Assembly (NCBI RefSeq): GCF_021155765.1 | Contig: NC_060112.1 | Coordinates: 7,564,001-7,628,000 of the forward strand | Direction: 5' to 3' | DNA from: Diprion similis | Taxonomy: Eukaryota; Arthropoda; Insecta; Hymenoptera; Diprionidae | DNA length: 64,000 nucleotides | In this document: piece by piece, positions 24,555-38,600 of the stretch | How the letters are laid out: each line of letters starts with the position of its first letter | How positions within the stretch are numbered: position 1 is the stretch's first letter | Made by a program: the position numbers and the translations under genes | The notes under the pieces: model-generated | The model's input: only the letters and a program-made list of their open reading frames with translations | Told to the model about the DNA's origin: nothing | Databases searched by the model: none

Positions 24555-27500
24555 CTAATCTAATACAACTATGCCGTTTTCTACGATGTCCATCGACTCT
24601 GGCACAGGACTCTTGTTCTTCGCTTCAATTACCTCTTCGTCCTTGTTTTGCAAGTTCGGGGCTTGACTTGTATTCATTTTTACACGGTCAGAAGCCTCCG
24701 AATTCTCGGCAATTTCGGGGTCTGTGGATGTCTGCTCGGTTTCTGCAGCAGACTTCTGAACAACGTCTGCGATTTGAACATTTACCTCTTGACATTTAGT
24801 TTCGTTCCGGTCTAGAATTAAAACTTCTCGATCGCCGTCAGCTTTGTTCTCTTGACATTCTACGGTCTTCGAAGAATCACCGCAAGTTACAAACTTTGAG
24901 AGCAAATTGTTTCTCGACGATTTTAGAAACTGCTCATCTCTTGGCAATGATATCAAGGCAGCTCTCTTGGGAGGTTTGCTTTGAGAAGAAGTCGACTTGC
25001 TAACTAGCTGCTTCTGCATCTCCTCCTGGGTGATCTTCTTGGTGAATTGGGTAATCAGTGGTATTCTTTTCTTCTCCTTGTCGACTTTCTCCGTCTTTTC
25101 AATATCGGGAACTTCGCTCCGCCGGGCGGGTCGCAAAGTGTACTCCCATCGATTCGGTAACGTCACGTCAAGACAATCGTACTTCTTACGAATATCTTCG
25201 CGAACGTACCAGCAAGAGCGCGTGTGCATCGGTCCCTCCTCAGGACACGCGATCCAACTGGCGATTTCTCGCAATTTTTGAGAAAAACTCAGTTTCGATA
25301 TTTGCCTATCCCCGGTCTTGTTCTTCTCCCAAAACGCCATGAATTCTTTCATTAAGAATATCCTCCCGTTCGTGTTGCCGTGCACCAAACGTATCAGGTT
25401 TGGTATCGCCTCCTCCGGCACTTTCTTCTTCTTCGGCCCAGTCGTCTGTAGTGTTGGACTCTGACGGTCTGCCATACTCGGAGCTAGACTTTCCGAAGTA
25501 TGCAGCGCGCTTAATGTCACTGGAATTTCGCGTACCCACGCCTGCCGAGCCATAAGAATTTCTATCACGTGCGGTGTAACTGTAAAAGTTGAAAAAGGAT
25601 TGAATTCTTATTCCAAAATGTACAGTTGTTAAATATTCATTGTTTTTTTATTGTTTCAAATCATCTTCTGCAAGCCCTTCGTTTAATTAACTTACGTCTT
25701 ATTTAAACGACACACTTGAATCTTCGATTCTTCAAATAATTTGCTCGATTCATAACTGTGTCCATTATTTTTTTTTTTGTTCTTTCAGTTTTGGATTTGG
25801 AGAGATGTGATAGAACCATTGTCGTAGGTACTCAATTGCTGAATTAATACTTCAGCAATACTAACTTTGCCACACTGCTCTTCATAAGCGAAAAATTCCT
25901 TTAAAAAGTGCGTACATAACGCTTTATCTTATCGGTTATAGTACGAGTAGAGTATATAGCAACACGATGTGACGCCTGTTGTATGCAGCTGTGGTTACAC
26001 GCATGTATCAGATTAGATTGGACTCGGAATGGACAGGCGATATAACGAAATATTCATGCTACAGGCTGCGAGGCAGATTACTTACCATTTTCTGGAAAAG
26101 CGTTAACCGATCCTTGCCAAACACATCCAATGACCTTGGGCTTGATTTTGGACGTTTTAGTTTTTCTCTCAGCCTCAAACTGTTCGCCTAGTAGCTTCAA
26201 TTTTAATTTTTGAGTCTCCGGCGACTGTGGGATAAAAAATGGTTCGTCTGTATTTTGATTCGGGTTGAAAAACGTGTGTTCTTAACTGTTAGCTGCATAG
26301 CTCGCTTACCATATCCTCACCGTCCTCTTCGTCCGCTTTGGCCTCTTCATCCGAGAGATATCTAGGATGAATTTAGAAATTATTCAATATTGACCTCTCA
26401 CTTGGCGATTAAATAAATGTCAATTCGATTGAAATGTCGAATTATGAAAGAAATTTACCCGTGGGGTACCATGAATTCATTGTCGACATCGTATTCATTT
26501 TCTTCGGGTCCTTCTTCCTCACGCTCATCGTCCGACCCTCGGAGGGATTCACCGGGTTCCTCTTCCTCCCATTCGTCGTCGGAATCGACGTCGTAGTCAA
26601 ACCATTTCTGCAAATGAAAAGCAAAGAGAATAACGACATCAGTAAATATATAAATAAATACATACAATTGTATAAAATATAAAAACGAGATTTTCCTGCG
26701 ATGTGATTTAGCAAAGGCTGGTGATACTTTTTTTTGTCAACCGTTTAAAATTGTTTTGTAGTTTTACGAGTCATCCGGTTGATAAGTGCGTTCTGCGATT
26801 ATATGCGAGCAATTTGATCTTCCGTTGCACGAATTTCTTTATCTTTTCTCTTCGCACGTTTTATATATTTGTTAAATTAAAAATAATTTCTACATTGTGT
26901 CCATGCAATACTTAGTTTTATCATTTTTTCATGTAGATATTTCGGGTGAATCGTACTATTGATAAAAAATATTACGTATTAATTACTTTATTGAGAGGAT
27001 TATGGTGTTGATAATCTCCGGATGTTAACCACTAAACGACATACAATGAACAGAAAAAAGGTTTCTTACTTTGAAAAGTCATGCATTTTTGCAAATAATC
27101 CGAATAATGTAAAACATTTGTATGTTTAAATGAACGGATATAAATTAACGCATGTTTTACATTTCTCATATTCAATACTGATATTTGATGAAACAATATA
27201 TTTCACTTCAATTTCAGCAGAAAATCCGCAGTTCTCAACATAACTCAAGGGAAGATAAAATAATGGGAAGATTCTTCGACTTCAAAAAATTGAACTTGAC
27301 TTTAATGAACTACTTAATATTGAAATTGACGAAGAAAAATTTATCGGAAATTTTGGTATCATTTTGATTAGAGAAGCTGAACCTCTTCAATACCAAATGG
27401 TCGTACAATAAAGTGGTGTAAAAAAATTAACTAATTTTATCTCCTGAATTATTCTATAAATTTATTTTTACAAGTATCAAAGCAGATATATGTAAAATAT

Positions 27501-30500
27501 TTTTATCATCGTGGAATGAATGAATGAGTAACCGCTTAACCCATCGATACTTCGAACAATGCGAAACGCTTTACTCAAATCTTCAATTGTAGACTGCAGA
27601 AGTCGTTAATACGTATGAAGCTTTAAAAACCGAAGGAAATCGGATAAGTAATAAATAATACACCGGCTAAATTTCCGTCGAGATGTCAAACCTGGCGTAA
27701 TTATTGACACATTGACGCATCAAGTTGTACTTGAAAGTCCTTATGATACTACTTTTCCGCCGTATTGCGTGGATATTCGACGTCTGCGACAGACGAGGAC
27801 ATCGACAGCCGCATTTGCTCGTGAATGAGCAGGACGTTCGTATCAGTGACACTTCCTCAGCGGTGGACAAAACGATAAGTCACACCAAGCTACGCGGGTC
27901 TACAGCAGTAGCTCATTTATTGTTAGTCGGAGAAGAGGAGAGCCTAGCCATAAGTTTCCGTTGCGGAAAAAAAGTGAGTGATGTACGAATTATTTTTCTA
28001 AGCCTTCGGAATAACCGTGCCGTGAATACTGGCGAATTAAACAAATAAACAAATAAATAAAACGTGCATTCGTCGAGCCACGAGATGCGGATCACCGTTA
28101 TATTTTTCCAATCTTCCACTCGATGATTATGTAGGTAGATGGTAAGCCATATCTAAATACGCAAAGTGCAATTGTTCTTGTCCTGCATCTGTATTTGCAA
28201 ATATCGCCTTGGGCATGCGCCTTTCGGGTGTGCAGTGTAGCCAAAAGTCTTAAGCCGCAAAACAAACAAATTACATTCATTATGTTGAAATTTATTTAAA
28301 AAATATCCTCTTCGTCTGAGAAATGGAATAAAAAATTAAGAACTTAAATCGATGACAGATTCTATAAATTACATTATTTATGAGGTTGAAGCTAGTGACG
28401 TTAACGTAACAAAACACCAATCAAGAATTTTCATTTCAAAACCTTAGAATGACATGAAAATATGAGTATACAGTTTGCTAAATTTCCAACAATTCTAGAG
28501 TACCGAAAAAACAATTTTTCGTAGAATTGCATCGTTACATTTTTCATTTGATTTGTTTTACGTCAAGAGCATATTGTTCGTCCAACTTAACCAATTACAG
28601 TTAATTAGTTAGTAAAGAATCACCACCAACACCCGCCATACCCGACAAGACATGTCCCCATGAGTTTTTAGGCTTGTGCAGGGCAAAGGAGGGGCTGGAT
28701 TAGTGACCAAAGGACAATAAAAACTGCGGAAAACCTTGTCCGGGCTTCTTTAAGCCGAATTCACGCCTCCGCTTATTACAAAATGAATTCTAAGCCATCG
28801 AATTCGAACGAGACATATCCATTTGGGCTTAACAAAACGGTATATTCATAATAATGCTGTGGTCTTTTTGAGGTCATGGGCATGGCAACTAACCTTTTTT
28901 AATTAAAATTAAGTTGGCACAACTTCATTAGTATACTGCCGAGTAAAAGTTATACCGCACAAAAGTTGTGTGGCTAATATAGTGGATTACCACATGTTTC
29001 TTATCGCAAAACACTCTACCGAGTGTGTGTTGAAACGGATGTCTACTTTAAGGAAAATTCCTCAGATGACCGTACGAGAAAAAAACTGTATAAATTTCTA
29101 TATCCCGTGATTATAAACGTGTGGTAAAAAAAATGTATTTAGTCCGACATTTTAGTCGAGTATAAGAGAAAATCTCTCTCAAGCGAGACTCTTTTTTGCG
29201 CATGGATCACCGATTTTTAAGACTCGTGATTTTGGTTCATAACCAATGTCACCATGTCCCTGACTTCTAATGTCGTTGTATACAAGACTTGACAAGGAAA
29301 AAAAAAACAAAAATGTGTAGATATACACGATATCTTCGGTATACCTTGTCAATTATTTCACTGTTTTTGTTTTTCGGAATTAGTCTTCTCAATGTGACTT
29401 ATACCTTCAGTAAATACTACATGAACGGCGTATTGAACTTGATAGATATCCATAAATAATACTTTGTTTTCAACATTGTATGCGCACGGCGATATGCGGT
29501 TTAAGAGGTTAAGGATATTAGAACTTGACTTCAGAAAAAAGATACCAGAGTTACGATAAAAATTGCGTCTTTCCTGGCCATTGGAAGCCGTCGACTTGAT
29601 ACTTTTGGATCGATTCGGGGTAAACGTGCGTCATTACTGCAGACTGATTGTGAGTTTGATGAATTTGATGAATTTGATTTTTATTACAAGAAGTAAAACT
29701 TGTTGAATTGATCGATATTGAAATTCATATGCAAGTTCAGATGTCGCAGATATTTGGAAGTATTTTTTACATCGTCTTTAAATAAATAGCCTCCATTTTT
29801 AAAGTGAAAATCAGGCACTGATAATTTTGACACAAGTTGAGTGCTTCTTCGTTGTGTGATATTCAAGGGATAAAATTTTTGCGAATTATTTTCAAACCAA
29901 TAAGGAAACAAATAGGTAAATGGCGTGGTAAAATTGGTCTTGTTCCGATACATATAAAACTGTTCAAAACATCGCAAATCAAGAAACCACCATTAGATTA
30001 TGTCATAAAGATGTATAATCACGAGCCGAGAGATTTCAATTCCAACATTAAGCGGCCTCTTTATTTAAAATAGCATTGTGCACATTTGAATATTCGATAT
30101 GCTATTGGATGCTCGATGAATACGGCCTACCAAAGTTTGTCGCATGACCTGTGCCATTAACTAGTTTTATATTCAATGAATTTTTAATGATTTACGAAAT
30201 ATACTTGAAACGACAGACATTTCGTAGCGAAATATTTGTCAAATAAAAAAAAGGGAATATCTCAACTACTTTTCCACACCAAAATAGTGTGCATCATTCC
30301 ACGAAATTCGGCATGATCAAATTTTCAACCGTTCGTTGCTACGATTTGCATTGCACTGATAGAGTGATAGGATAGAGAGAGAGCGAAAAAAAGCGAGAGA
30401 AAGAAAGCTGGGTGAGGGGTGAAGGGGGAGGGGGCGAATCTGCAAATCTACGACTGTCGAATATATGCAAGAGATTTTAATCGTGACCAAATATATCTTA

Positions 30501-32656
30501 ACCTAACCATAATCGCTAATTACCAGCTAATCACTGGTCATTGTTTAGATGAGTTTTTAATCTAATCGTAATTTTATACAAGTACCAGAAAATGTAGTTG
30601 CGTTAAATTGTACATTCGCATATGTTTCTACTCATATTGTGCAGAATTGATAAATATTTCGAAAAAAAATTCACACACCACAGATTTTCAACGGCTGATA
30701 CTATATCATAAATCGGATTTCCTGTCTTTATATGAGGGAACAGAATTAATGAAAAATGTTTGCTCGCAATTGCTCGTTGAATAGTTTGTTATTTTTTCAT
30801 CTCCATCGCGGAAGTTTTAAGCAATAAATAAAAATGTAAAAGTAGGTAATCGCGAGCAGACGAGAATCGCGCTGAAAGAGTGTCAATTTCGAAAACGAGA
30901 GACCGCGATTACGGAAGTAAAAATGAACTGGGCAATTCCCGAAAATTACGTGACTATAATGTAGACAGATAGAGATCTTGCCCGGTATAGTTTTCCTTAT
31001 CTGCAGGTAACAGAAGTGGAAAAAACCGCTGACTCGTTGACGTAGCGGCATCGTAGAGCAGGCATTGGATGACAGATTGACAAATGAGAAATGATAGTAG
31101 AAGCCTTTAATAAAAGGATGTGCGGCGATGTAATCGTACGAGGATGTTAATACCGTTCGAAAGTTTTCAAGTGTTGAGCTATTCACTCTATGGCGTTGTC
31201 AACCTGCCGGGCCATCTGTAATGGCTGTTTTATACCCTGTATAGAGATTAGCGGTTCCCCTGTTAGTTATAGATTACCGCAGTGCTCGGTCCGTCCGCAG
31301 ATGATTTATAGGAAAACATTACCAGTGCGACCTGGACTTTGTTAACGCGGAGTTTCTACTGCTCCAGGGACTCTACACCCTTGGGGGGTACCTACGTAAG
31401 ATTATGGAGGCTGGTCCTTAATACTGACTTCAAAATGATTTACTGCTACTACGGATGGTTGAATAAAAATTGGAGAAATCGAGAAATTCTTATTCCTTAA
31501 CTGACCATTCGTTATTATTGTTTATCGTGATTCACGAAATCTCGTGAAATCTTTTGAAATCGTAGAAAATTTTATAAAAACATCTGAAATTCTATGAAAG
31601 CTTTTAAAAACTTGTGAAATCCTGTGAAATGATATGAAATATTTCTAAATCGTCTAATCTTGAAATCTGATGTAGTTCACACAAACTGAGAGGAGTTAAC
31701 CCCACGATTGTTGTATAGTAAATTTTATATGAAACCACCATGGATTGGAAAACACGAGTGCACGTCTCATAATACCTCTGAAAATAAAGAAATATCAAAT
31801 TTTCCTCATAACTTTCTCCGTTCACAAAATTTACAGGTCATCGTTCTAAAGAGACATTGGAAACTGTAACTACTGTAATCAATTTCAAATTTATTACTGT
31901 GAACATAAGTTGCAGCCTTTAAAATAGTAGCACATAACACGAGTGAGATTTTCTTCTTCGGCACACCTCGTACAAGATCAAAAGAGAAGAGAATGTTGTT
32001 GGCAGCGGTTCATCTTCTACTTCACCACCGCAGATGATTATTACTGATTACGTTGTTGATTTTTAAGGTCAAACAACCGGTGTTCATAATCTAATTTCCA
32101 GTTTTCAATTGTGTTTTCCCCGTCAGTGGAACCCAACCTACCACGTGCCATACGAATCGTGAAAATAGCGATAAACGCGTATCTCTTATCGAACGGCTTT
32201 CGGGACAAACAGCATAACGCTGATTTGCGTGGCGGAGAGATGAGAAATTTTCTCTTTCGGTCCGGGTTCAAAAATCATCCGTAATCGCAACTTTGATAGA
32301 CGTAGTAGTCGTATAAGAGATGCCCTCAACACGAGCGGATTTATCACTCTATATGCCGGGCGATATCACGCTCTGGAATATCGTTTTACATGGAACCGTG
32401 TTCCAAGCATCGTCTGGTTTTTCAGGCCACGCTGAATACCGACAGATACGTTTGGTTCTTTCATAGATATATAAATCAGCCATTCCATTCCATATTACGG
32501 TACACAGCACGTTTTCCGCATATGCACAAACCGATTCTTTCTTCGATCGTGTGCATTATTGATAAATTCTTAAACAATCCCCTTTTCACCCACAAATCAA
32601 ATCATAAAATCCGGAAAACAAATTGCACGAAGAATGTTGCAATACCTGTACCATTT

Positions 32657-32691
<35 letters not shown>

Positions 32692-35600
32692 GCACATTTT
32701 TTTAAAGCAGCATATTTAGCGCACCCCAGCTTTCTACCACGATTAAGATACGATACGGACGTGCAACGGAAGAGAGCCGATAATCGAAGAAGAGAGGCTG
32801 CACGGGAGAAGATCGAGGTGTTATATACGTATAGATAGGCATGTTATCAGGCATATATTTTCGCGAGTATAATAAATCGCTCTAAATAATCGGGCAATTA
32901 TCCAATTAGCACCAGTATGACGAGTCTGGACGTTAAAAGAGCAGAGCGAAGAGCACAGCCTGAGGAACTCCCTCGGGATTGGCGGGGACGGCGCCGAGTG
33001 GCACAAAACGCGAGACGATATCACTTCGGCGACGTCGCGTTGCGATGCGATGCGATCCTGCTGGCGCTCTGTCAGTTTCAAATCGTCCACACGCGCACTC
33101 GCATGTGCAGTGTGACATTGCGCACCGGCACCGGCTACTTATAACTACCATGTGAATGTACGTAGGCGAGCAAATACACACGCGCTATAGACTGTATAAA
33201 TGTAAAAAAACATTTTTGCTGTGCTGATCAGAGTATAATGGAGATTTTTATCCGGCGTCATTGTTTTCGCTCGTGCAAGTCGACTTGGATACGGTTCGAT
33301 CGATCCATTGAACAAGTTCAATCAAGTCTGATCTCGCAGTGATCTGTGCCTGCTTACTCTGACAGGTCGCGGAAAATCGGTTGCTGCTTCACGACGATGC
33401 GCGTATAATTTCAACTATATAGCGACACTCCAACCGATTTGTGGTTATTGTTAAACCGAACATTCGAGATATTTTGGTTTTAATTATCCTCTTATTTTTT
33501 TACCGATCTGAGAGTAACACTATGGTGGCCGATACATCGACATTCGACGTGAGTAACTCAACGAGTTTATCAATTTTCATCCATTAAAGAGACAAGAGAG
33601 CGAATAAAAAAATCGGAACACTAAGGTGCCTTGAATAGTTAAGTTTCCAGAAATTTTCGAATAATTTAGGAATCGATGGAAAAGTTGATCGTATTTTTTA
33701 CTCGTCGAATCATCCGATCCATACCGAAGGTGCACTGAGATCGGTGAGAGTGGTTTGAAAGCCACGCCGATCCTTGTTTAACGTTCGTTTTATAGCTGAA
33801 AATCTTTCAACGTCTTTATGCAAACGTTTAGCAAAGCCTCGTGCCGATGGTACTTCTTCTCTTTTTATTACACTGTTTACTCTATGTATTAAAAAAAAAT
33901 ACAAAGTAGTATTTTGTATCTGTAGCGGTAATCGCGGGAGACAATGCATGAAGTGATTCGATGTAACAGGGATACACGGTCAAAAGTTCATCACTCGGTG
34001 GTAAATTAAACAACATGTCTGTGTTAATGAATAACAAAAGTGCAATGAAATTTTATATATCATAATTAGTTGATATAGTAATTTATAAATACGCATGCGC
34101 GTGGAAATTTTTGTTTTATATTCACCGAAGAGTTGAATATTTCCAGTATTATTTAAAAGACAGAAAACTTCACATATCCGACAGCCAGCAATATTTTTAT
34201 CAGTACTTAAAACGCTTCATTAATTAATTAGTATTCTTTCACGTCTTCTTCCACAATCAACATCCGGCAAATTATTCATCCGCTCATTCAAAATTACCGC
34301 TAAAAATATAAACGGTTTAATTATATATACAGACGAAGATGTGATGTGACTTATGACACTGATATTATATTGTTCATAATTTAGTCATAATTATCGAACG
34401 ATGCATAAATCAACACGGACAAAAATTACACAAAATGTTAAATTTTTACAAATTTCAGTTATGATCATCACACAAGATTATCCAAAAGCTTTATTTTTTT
34501 CGACAGTTAAAAATACCGTAAATAACATTTAAATCTATTGTTCAATGAATATCAATTGTACGAAAATTAAAACATGGTAAACGCGATTTTAAAATGCGGA
34601 ATAGCATTCGTATATATCAAGAGATCAGATCTGTAATCAAGATTATGATATCCACTCAAATATACCGATAAAAAAATGAATGCATCATACCCCTATATAT
34701 TCAACTCTTTTCGGTAGATTAATTCTCACGGTTAGAGATATGGAAGTCCATTATATGCGTCAGGAACAAACTGATACATAGTCATAATCTATGTCCGACT
34801 GTAACAATCTCAATCAATTCCTACCACGTGATTAAATAACTTTCGAAGGATACACAGCTGGTTGTGACATTTACGCTCAGGATACTTAAGTTGAAAACAA
34901 ATTTCTCTTTCAAAGTTCAATTGAATTTAAATTAACTACAGCTGAAGTTCCAAGAAAATTTAGTCATGATATGAGATCTCTGAATATTTTCCAATTTTAT
35001 TACCTATTGCATGTTACACAATATACATATTATAATACTACTAAACCTATGATACATAATTTTCTGACACATCCACTCACAAAAGAAATGAGCTGAAATT
35101 TATTAAAATTGAACGAAAAGAATGCTTCTGGTATTGACAAAAAAAATAGTTCTCAAGTAGATCTTTGAGCCTGATTTCTCGTAGTTAAGCCATGCTGGTC
35201 ACACTTCTAAATCATAACAAGATGGTCACGCAGGGTCCTTTTAATTTGAAATAGTAGATTCCAAGCTACGTAGGCGTGAACTTTCTCGGAGGTCTTAGGA
35301 ACCCCCGGAACCATAACGGATTAGAACCTCATGATAGTTAATTTCAACTATGCATCTGCGAAGTTTAGGAGACGTTGAATTGATCGGATCTAACTTGATC
35401 GACTGCGGTACATGTAGCCTAGCGAAAAACTTGATGAAACAAAATTCTGAGTAACCAGCCAGCACCTATGACACATCCTCTATTCAGTGTGTTTCGCTGT
35501 GTTACTCCGTTACTTATTCGTAACTAATCTACACGAGGTATGTTCACTGCTATCATAGATGACGGAGGAACTACTGTTTTCGGCGTTGGGTTTCACGACA

Positions 35601-38600
35601 GACCCAAGCACCGACAACCACCAACTCCTACAGTCGCCAACGTTCACGACGATGTCGTACGACTACGAGACGCCGTGTACAACACCGACGAGCGAAACGT
35701 CAGATCCGTCTGACTATACGCTCACGCCATTGAGAGACACGCCGGAATATTACGGCGGAAATTTCTCCTCATCACCGGAAATGGTGTGGAACGACTGGTC
35801 CTGCACGAACGGTTCTACGTCATCCTCGGGTAGGCCACGCCAATTTTTTAGCAAAAGTTTTAGTTTTAGTTCGTCACTGGACGCGGGAGAGTTTCAAATC
35901 TCGTGCCCCGTTTCGAATAAGTTGGCTCCCATTTTGAGTTGAATTATTTTGCACATGCTGAGTTTCACTGTTTCCTCTCGGTGAAATGTGCAATTCAACA
36001 AAATACAACGTGTTTAAAACTTCACCACTTTCTCTTTCTTCTGCTGCAGGATACCTCAGCGAGCTCAGTGAGCTCAGTGAGCTCAACGAACTTGACTCCG
36101 AACTAGAATGGTGTTTGGACCGCAGCTGGAACGCTGGTCTACCGGAGAGAACCCCGCTCTGCACTCCTGGCTGCGAGGGATTCCTGCATCTTCCTTTACC
36201 ACAGCCACAAGCTCAGCAGCCTCACTTTCAACACGACGAGCCGCTACTTATATTAGGAATCGATCTTCGAGCAATCGAAGACTCGCTGAGCACCGGTAAG
36301 TGGGTTAAAGAAAAATGTTTTAGCGGATTTATGCACACTGCACGGCTAATTCACTCATCGCACGAGTGAAGGATAACTTTTTTAATCAGCACCAATTGTC
36401 TGCACATAGAGAAATGTTGAAAATTTCCACATTAATTTTCTTTGCGCGAAAACATTACGTTATTTTTTTCATCACGTCATGATACTGCAGCGAATTAAGA
36501 AAAGGAAGACACTTCGACGTCTCAATCTTTGGAAATGTAAAAAATTCTGTGACATTTTGCATTGTAATTTCTCACTGATGTGTTTTTACTGTCATTCGAT
36601 GCATAATTCGGGGAAAGAACAAGTTAGAAAGGATATTGTTTCGCGCGAAACGTGTATAGATGGCGCGGTAAGTCACGATCGTGACGTCACACAGCAGCAG
36701 CCAATGCGATACGCCGATCAAAAAGTTTCTCCGTTGATCATTCTTAGTATGGAGGATTAGATGTTTCATGTACTGTGAAAGACTGTCATTCTGCAATTGT
36801 GGAAGAATGTCAAAAACAGTGCAACAACCGAATTAACATAGCCGGAAATTGTTTGAGTATAGTTATATGCCTCCTCTCTCGTTATAGATCAAAACAACAA
36901 TCAAATCGAGGAGAACTTACTCGTACAATCCGCAGCTAACGCAGCTCTTGCCACTCACGACTACACAAACAGAAATCTAGCTAACGCCGCGGAAGATCGA
37001 TGCTTTCCTTGCACTTATCAGGGTTGTGCAAAGGTACGTTGCATGCCAAAATTGAATTTAAAATAATTCTTGGGTCTGAATTTCGATGCTTTCGTCGTTT
37101 TCACTGCTTACTGCAAGACCTGAAAGTTCACAAAGTCTGAAAGCTTCAGGATTTATCGTTTACGATAGATATGTATATCAATCGATGTTTGAATCCTCGG
37201 CAGGTTAAATATTGGATTTGAATTATGATTTCATTCTTATCCCCACCAACAAAGCAATACGACCCAAAATATTTTGATTTTCAATAAAAAAAAGTCTCAT
37301 TTCCTCAAATATATGTTCCGTTATAGCATTAATCCTCAAAGCGAACATAAGAAACATTCATTTTTTTGTTGACAAAAGCATTTTACTTTGATCGACATTT
37401 TTTATAAAGAATTCAAAAATCTAAACCGTAGATGAGAGGATAATTCAGCGTCACTAAGCTTCGCAAAACATGAACTTTCAGATCTTGACACAAAAGGCGC
37501 GAAAATGACGTGCGTTGTGTGATTTTCAAAGATACAAAAAATCTTGAATCCAGATTATAAGTGATAGAATTGCCGAATACCAGACATGTTACATGCTTTC
37601 GTGTATTTAGATGTATGCAAAGGCGTCCCACCTGAAGGCCCATCTTCGGCGACACACAGGTGAAAAACCATTCGCATGTACCTGGGCCGGATGCGGTTGG
37701 CGTTTTAGTAGATCAGACGAGCTTGCCCGGCACCGCAGATCACATTCCGGCATAAAACCTTACTCCTGCGAAATGTGCCCAAAGAAGTTCGCCCGAAGTG
37801 ACCACCTTGCCAAGCACCGCAAGGTTCACAGGAAGAACACATCGCCGATATTCCCGGGTCCAGGCAGTAGGTGTTTCCGCACGACAAAAATCAACGCAGT
37901 TCCCACAGAAGTGTGATCTGCGTAAAACTATAAATCGGCAAAAGACCTACCAGCAACGCAATTCGACGATGCATGTGCCCTACGAGTTTTACTAAATTCA
38001 AGGATTCGGTCGCCCGTAATCACGACAAGTATTACACGTATTTCGAGCTTTATTCAACCCTCAAAAACAGATTCGCTGAACCGAGAAATGGAAAAGTTTT
38101 AATATTGTGGGAAACTAGATGACATGCTGTACTGGCAAAAATAGTGCAATCTTTAGCTAAAAATTTTATAAAGGTAACAAGTGTTTTCCATGTTTAGAAT
38201 GATAGCAGAAGTAGCAAGCTCTGTATTCCGTGCATCGTTTTAAAATTCCGCTTACAAGAATTTCAAAAATTTCTCCAGACATACGTTATTACCTATTTTT
38301 GCGCTCACAGTGAAAACTTTGGATTGTTTCTCGGTCGTCGACCTAAGAAAAATAAATATTTTTTTGTCTTTTCAACTGCAAAGTGCAGCAGTTTTTATTT
38401 ATACATAACGTATGTATTTATGTACCGTATGTTTTACCGTGTATATGCAGTTGTGCGTTGAATTAAAATTCAAACATTTTTCGTTATAATTTGCATCCCA
38501 AGAGCCGTTGCTAAACACTTAAGATTACTGATTGAGATAATGCTTGCGACATTTTTGGTCATTTACCTCAAGTTTTTGAGGCGCTGAATACTCTGAAACG

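Larger units (their letters stand above)
26608..33180. other. Caf1-180 intron 5, distal part (before Klf15)
   Basis: Mostly AT-rich unique DNA. It holds the 10-bp periodic array at 31536-31650, a GA-rich patch near 30370-30410 and a CA microsatellite at 32658-32689. Short open frames near 27725-28048 and 29684-30073 have no recognisable domain. Confidence 0.6.

Noticed and set aside
29684-30073. Open frames on both strands that loosely recall the C-terminal part of non-LTR reverse transcriptases
   Set aside because: The resemblance is only a few residues and I could not find catalytic motifs.
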